Below are positions 46,831-50,204 of a stretch of DNA of 50,204 nt, one piece after another. Within the stretch, counting starts at the first letter, position 1. Every line of letters begins with the position of its first letter. Source of the DNA: an uncultured Shewanella sp. (lineage in GTDB: Bacteria; Pseudomonadota; Gammaproteobacteria; Enterobacterales; Shewanellaceae). The translations under genes were made by a program, and so were the position numbers. The DNA lies in assembly GCF_947495455.1 (NCBI RefSeq), contig NZ_CANLZC010000032.1, positions 1-50,204 on the forward strand. The letters are read 5' to 3'. The notes below the pieces were generated by a model that made no database searches, was not told where the DNA came from, and was given only the letters and a program-made list of their open reading frames with translations.

Positions 46831-47073
46831 AGCACTATCTATCCTGGCTTTGGGTATATGAGAATAGCTTTTGATCTATGGGAATCGTTTTTAGTGCATA
46901 AGAATAATTTCTGGTGTATGAGCAAAGTAGGAGCGAAGCACACTGTTATGCCTGTCCTATCTTTGTTTCTATCTCTGTTTAATAGCTTTATTCTCTTTAT
47001 GTAAAAGCTGTCAGTGAGCGAATAAGTTTATGTTTTGACGTGTTCTAGAAATGACCTACACATTGATTTAATT

Positions 47074-47433
47074 CTACTCACCTGTCCCCACAAACCCGAC
47101 CATACGGGATATTAAATCACCTTCCATTTCGGTAAAATATTGACCAAGCTGAACTTGCTGTAAACCGTCCGCTCCCGTACCAGAAAAAGCGACAGTGACA
47201 CGAGTGACGTTGGAGAGGGTATCGCTTTTAACCACTTTCGCTGACCAACCGAGCGCATTCGCACTAAACATGCCAACATAATGACTTAATGCGTCAATCC
47301 CCATTAAGGTTTCAGGGGTACGAGGATCGTCGTAGCGTATGCTCTCTGTTACTGCACTCTTTATTTTAGCAAGTCGAACCTCAGCATTCTCGATTTGCCA
47401 AGCATCAAAAAAAGTTGTAATACAATCTGACAT
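47074..47433 (-). CDS. SnoaL/NTF2-like small protein
   Basis: The frame is open to 47475, but Met at 47433 (MSDCITTFFDAWQ) fits the family, giving 119 residues. The pattern of a helical start (ITTFFDAWQIENAEVRLAKI), a central YDDPRTPETLMGIDALSHYVGMF and C-terminal strands (TRVTVAFSGTGADG, LGQYFTEMEGDLISRMVGFVG) is that of the NTF2-like SnoaL/nuclear transport factor 2 superfamily, which contains isomerases, cyclases and proteins of unknown role. No catalytic residue can be named with confidence. It may be co-transcribed with the DUF1428 gene upstream, about 100 bases away. Confidence 0.6.
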   Translation of the reverse strand: MSDCITTFFDAWQIENAEVRLAKIKSAVTESIRYDDPRTPETLMGIDALSHYVGMFSANALGWSAKVVKSDTLSNVTRVTVAFSGTGADGLQQVQLGQYFTEMEGDLISRMVGFVGTGE

Positions 47434-47487
47434 ATTTGAATCCTCACTTTTAAACGAAATACATAAATGAAACACATCATACCGCGC

Positions 47488-47505
47488 CCAGCCTTTGAAG
47501 GCTGG
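47488..47505. repeat. Palindrome between two leftward genes
   Basis: 8-bp perfect stem CCAGCCTT / AAGGCTGG with loop TG, between the SnoaL-like and DUF1428 genes. No T run follows on the minus strand, so it may only weaken read-through. Confidence 0.5.
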
Positions 47506-47531
47506 CTACAGCACCTTGTTATTTATTTGAA

Positions 47532-47885
47532 TTATTCATCTATAAACATATTAAAACCACCATAAATTAAACGCTTACCATCAAAAGGCATAGGGTTGTT
47601 ATCAGGGTGCATCCTTGGATCGTCCTTCATGGCTTTCCAGCCAAGATCCCGCACCGCTTTAGAAGGCCATGTGACCCAAGAAAAAACAATGGATTCATTA
47701 GCTTCTCGTTTCACGGACAATGGGAATGACGTGATTTCACCTTCGGGGACATCATCTTCCCACGTTTCGACTATTTTTAAAGCGCCATTTTCTTTAAATA
47801 CCGCGGCCGACATTTTTGCGTGTTCAATGTACTTCTCTTTATTTAGGGTAGGTACAGCGGCAACAAATCCATCGACATAATGCAT
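47532..47885 (-). CDS. DUF1428 (YbaA-like) protein
   Basis: 117 residues from Met at 47885 (MHYVDGFVAAVPTLNKEKYIEHA); the frame is open seven codons earlier. Family pattern: MHYVDGFVAAVP, then FKENGALKIVETWEDDVPEGEITSFPLS, then ESIVFSWVTWPSKAVRD and the C-terminal MPFDGKRLIYGGFNMF. DUF1428 proteins are small dimeric alpha-beta barrel-like proteins of unknown function. A 126-base internal fragment of this gene recurs at 42871-42996, and its upstream spacer recurs near 43052, showing a local duplication. Confidence 0.85.
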   Translation of the reverse strand: MHYVDGFVAAVPTLNKEKYIEHAKMSAAVFKENGALKIVETWEDDVPEGEITSFPLSVKREANESIVFSWVTWPSKAVRDLGWKAMKDDPRMHPDNNPMPFDGKRLIYGGFNMFIDE

Positions 47886-48065
47886 TTCAATCTCCTTAAT
47901 GATCAATAAAATCTATCCTTAATGAACCATAAAATATAAACCGTCCCTTCAACATGGACTCCCCCATAAAGCCTAGTCAAAGGAGATCAAATCGACTATT
48001 AATGATGGCTCTCCATGAATGCAGCCTCTCAATACATACCATAAACAACTGAATTCACATACTAA

Positions 48066-48132
48066 AATAAGAAAAATCTTGACAATAAACTCATGTTATG
48101 ACTCAGCAGGAGCGTCCATATATGTCTTGGTT
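48066..48132 (+). repeat. Copy of a spacer repeat also found at 43052-43118
   Basis: Contains AATAAGAAAAATCTTGAC, then CAGCAGGAGCGTCCATATATGTCTTG. It lies just upstream of the intact DUF1428 gene (read leftward) and ends at the stop of the PIN-domain gene. It is one of the two flanks of a roughly 5-kb interval. Confidence 0.65.
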
Positions 48133-48138
48133 GTTTTT

Positions 48139-49359
48139 CTAATTATCATCATCTTCACTATTATCGTTTTCATTGAAAAATAAGTCAGAATTTTTTAATT
48201 GCTCCCACTCAAAAAAATGAGCCAATGAATTTCTATTTTTTATCCTTCTTTTAAGTTTTTCAATCTCTCCCTCACCCAAATCACCATATTGATACTTTAG
48301 CTTTAAATCTTCATATTTATCATACTCTTTTAATGACTCTCGTAACATATTGAAATGTTTCTTTTCTAACTCTTTCTCTAATTGATTAGATTCTAGATGC
48401 CGAGTTACACGCCCCAAAGACTGTAAAAACATGGTTGCATCTTCAATAGAGCTATCATGCACAACCAATTTTAAGATTTCCTTCCCACTTTCTAAAAAAG
48501 CTGGAGTGTTGTACATGTGGAACATATCTAAATCTGCTTCTCGATATATCTCGCTTTGTAAATTAGCATGCGGCCCAACTTGTTTTTTACCCCGTGACTC
48601 CAAGATATACCACCAGTCTTCTTTCGAGTCGTCTGTAACAAAGATAACATTCTTAATGTCTTCACCTTTAGCTTTCTCTATTAATTGTTTCCACAAGATT
48701 AAATCCCCATATTGGCGATCGTACTTTAACCCGTTATAAGAAAAGGTGTTGTTCTCAGACTTCGACTTATTAAAATCTTTGTATCCTGGAGGTATTTTGT
48801 TCTCGTAACGCTCCTTGCCTTCTTTATATAAATTATTCAACCATTCTTGATCTTTAGGAGGCTGCCCAACTTTCCCTTCAATTACTTCGTTCAATTTGTC
48901 TCTAATAGAATCATGAGACCTAACACAAGGTTGCTTATCATCCCAATAAGTAACTGACTTTTTATAAGAAGATATCAATTTCCCGATATCTTTGTGCAGT
49001 TTTTCCGTGTTTTCATGGAGCCTTGGAAACCTTCTTTGCAACGCTAACGACTCAAAATCACCTTTGAATATTTTTTCAATCTTATCAAGATTACCATTGA
49101 TTTTATTAAATATTGCCTTTTCGTCTCTTACTACTTCAAGGCGCCTTCTTTGATACTCCAAGCCTACATGATAAGGAATCCATAACTTATCTCCCAAAGA
49201 TTCAAGCAACGCGAAGAAATCATCACGTGTCTGCTCAGCATAGCCGTACAAATTAAGTAATACATTTGTGTCGAGGACAAACAGCGTTTCCTCACTTCTC
49301 CAAGCTTCTTGAAGTGAATCCTCTTTGGGGTTATAAAACCCCTTAAAACAATCTCTCAT
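48139..49359 (-). CDS. PIN-like domain protein (DUF4935/PIN_8 type)
   Basis: 406 residues. A PIN-nuclease domain is spread over the first two thirds: LFVLDTNVLLNLYGYAEQTRDDFF (acidic residue 1 in LDTN), WIPYHVGLEYQRRRLEV (Glu), then a helical insert, GDLILWKQLIEKAK and VIFVTDDSKEDWW (two later acidic residues). This order and the VTDD-x-KEDWW block fit the PIN_8 (DUF4935) family of large PIN-like proteins. The tail is Lys- and Glu-rich with an acidic end (NENDNSEDDDN). PIN proteins are metal-dependent RNases, and this family appears in accessory regions, so a defence or toxin role is possible. No antitoxin-like gene is adjacent. Confidence 0.75.
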   Translation of the reverse strand: MRDCFKGFYNPKEDSLQEAWRSEETLFVLDTNVLLNLYGYAEQTRDDFFALLESLGDKLWIPYHVGLEYQRRRLEVVRDEKAIFNKINGNLDKIEKIFKGDFESLALQRRFPRLHENTEKLHKDIGKLISSYKKSVTYWDDKQPCVRSHDSIRDKLNEVIEGKVGQPPKDQEWLNNLYKEGKERYENKIPPGYKDFNKSKSENNTFSYNGLKYDRQYGDLILWKQLIEKAKGEDIKNVIFVTDDSKEDWWYILESRGKKQVGPHANLQSEIYREADLDMFHMYNTPAFLESGKEILKLVVHDSSIEDATMFLQSLGRVTRHLESNQLEKELEKKHFNMLRESLKEYDKYEDLKLKYQYGDLGEGEIEKLKRRIKNRNSLAHFFEWEQLKNSDLFFNENDNSEDDDN

Positions 49360-50204
49360 ATCAGCCTAACTTATTTAAAAATATATTTTTTAAATATCAC
49401 ATACTGAAATAACATAGTTAATTTGATCAACTAGTTAAAAGTGATATCATTTACTCCATATTACCAATAGCCTTTCTAACTAAACCATCACCCAAAAATA
49501 CTAAAACCATTCCAATCGAGTGTTCTACATCACAATTCTCAGCTAATGAACCAAGCCATACTCTAATCCAACACACTCAATTCGAAGCAATACTCTGCTT
49601 TTGATGTTCAACTCAGTACAAACACGGTTGTGTCCGTCCGTGACAGGGTGAGGGTTTATATAATAAAGCGTTTCGAACGATAAATAGGAATATTTATCTG
49701 GCTGTTAAACATGGATGTTATTTGTCATCGTCGAGCCCACAAGGCCAAAAATGTTCCCGACATTTTAAGGCATTCCCTGCTATCCATGCAGGTCAGATAC
49801 TTGCGCTGTGTCACAAGTGTGTTTGCACATAAGCCTGCGGCCAGCAATTTAATGCATTACACCTAGCCTATTAAAACCAAATAATTTAAACCAAGGATAT
49901 TATTTGCTGTTCATTCTCCTTTGGCCCAGTGTGAGTGGGTACTCACGCTCTTCATTAAGCGAAGCTTCATCTCTTCAATCCTGCTGCAAGCAATTAGCAT
50001 CAATAAGGGAACAAGTAAACAGGAAAGAAAGTTTAAGTGCGAAACTTAATAAAAAGAGAGATACAACTTACATAGAAAGGTCGACATTGAACTCAAAGGC
50101 TCAAGTATGACAAATCAATGTCATACTTATACCCGTGACTGAGGGATCCCCACTTTTCTGGCTCATAAACAATGAATACTGATTGTGAAGTGAGCCAAGT
50201 TATA
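49360..50204. other. Region without a convincing gene, with short structured elements
   Basis: About 845 bases. A short stem CCTGC-TATCCAT-GCAGG occurs at 49776-49792 and another (GTGAGT-GGGT-ACTCAC) at 49931-49946. The stretch from 49640 to 49870 has a mixed, less AT-rich composition unlike the flanks and may be a recurring non-coding element of this genus, but only one copy is present here. A 68-residue frame at 49904-50110 lacks any recognisable domain or ribosome binding site and is not called. The window ends with an inverted pair GGCTCA / TGAGCC near 50160-50197. Confidence 0.35.

Noticed and set aside
46850..46935. Imperfect repeats of a TATG(A/G)GAAT-type unit after the arylsulfotransferase-like gene
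   Set aside because: The units differ too much in length and sequence to support a real repeat array.
49904..50110. 68-residue frame near the window end
   Set aside because: No ribosome binding site, no domain, atypical composition; probably chance.

Overview
The window looks like a chromosomal segment of a low-GC marine gammaproteobacterium, most probably Shewanella or a close relative. This rests on gene content and order: acs next to a CrbS-type kinase, grxA, a tRNA-Lys cluster behind tol-pal-cpoB, motY beside rnt, upp opposite purMN, umpH and asnB. From memory this matches Shewanella synteny; no alignment was run.

Layout. 0-6 kb: remnant of an MFS transporter, ppsA opposite its regulator ppsR, then a degraded patch (omptin pseudogene, an orphan secreted protein, an IS200-type transposase remnant). 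6-12 kb: DAHP synthase, acyl-CoA thioesterase, a CrbR-like response regulator, and a formaldehyde detoxification pair (adhC, fghA) opposite a LysR regulator. 12-20 kb: the CrbS-type transporter-kinase hybrid opposite acs (acetate assimilation), then radD and grxA. 20.4-22.3 kb: five identical tRNA-Lys(UUU) genes interleaved with eight degenerate tRNA-Lys-like units, all on the minus strand behind one good promoter. 22.3-27.5 kb: the complete ybgC-tolQRAB-pal-cpoB envelope operon. 27.8-28.1 kb: a promoter-hairpin-terminator arrangement that may be a small RNA gene. 28.2-40 kb: motY, rnt, a peroxiredoxin, a Na+/H+ antiporter, upp, purMN, umpH, an M28 peptidase lipoprotein and asnB. 40-50.2 kb: an accessory-looking stretch with a secreted TPR protein, an orphan protein, a lipoprotein, an inositol-5-phosphatase-like enzyme, an arylsulfotransferase-like exported protein with 17 eight-residue repeats, two small cytosolic proteins, a PIN-domain nuclease, and a duplicated gene fragment and spacer flanking about 5 kb.

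How the genes fit together. CrbS/CrbR plus acs form an acetate-utilisation switch, with the regulator separated from the kinase by the formaldehyde locus. ppsA/ppsR and the DAHP synthase sit at the PEP branch point. upp/purMN/umpH handle nucleotides. Tol-Pal and MotY serve the envelope and a sodium-driven flagellar motor.

The features most worth a second look are the tRNA-Lys/tRNA-like array, the candidate small RNA, the phosphatase-like enzyme and the repeat-bearing arylsulfotransferase-like protein. No CRISPR array, rRNA gene, prophage or complete insertion sequence was seen.
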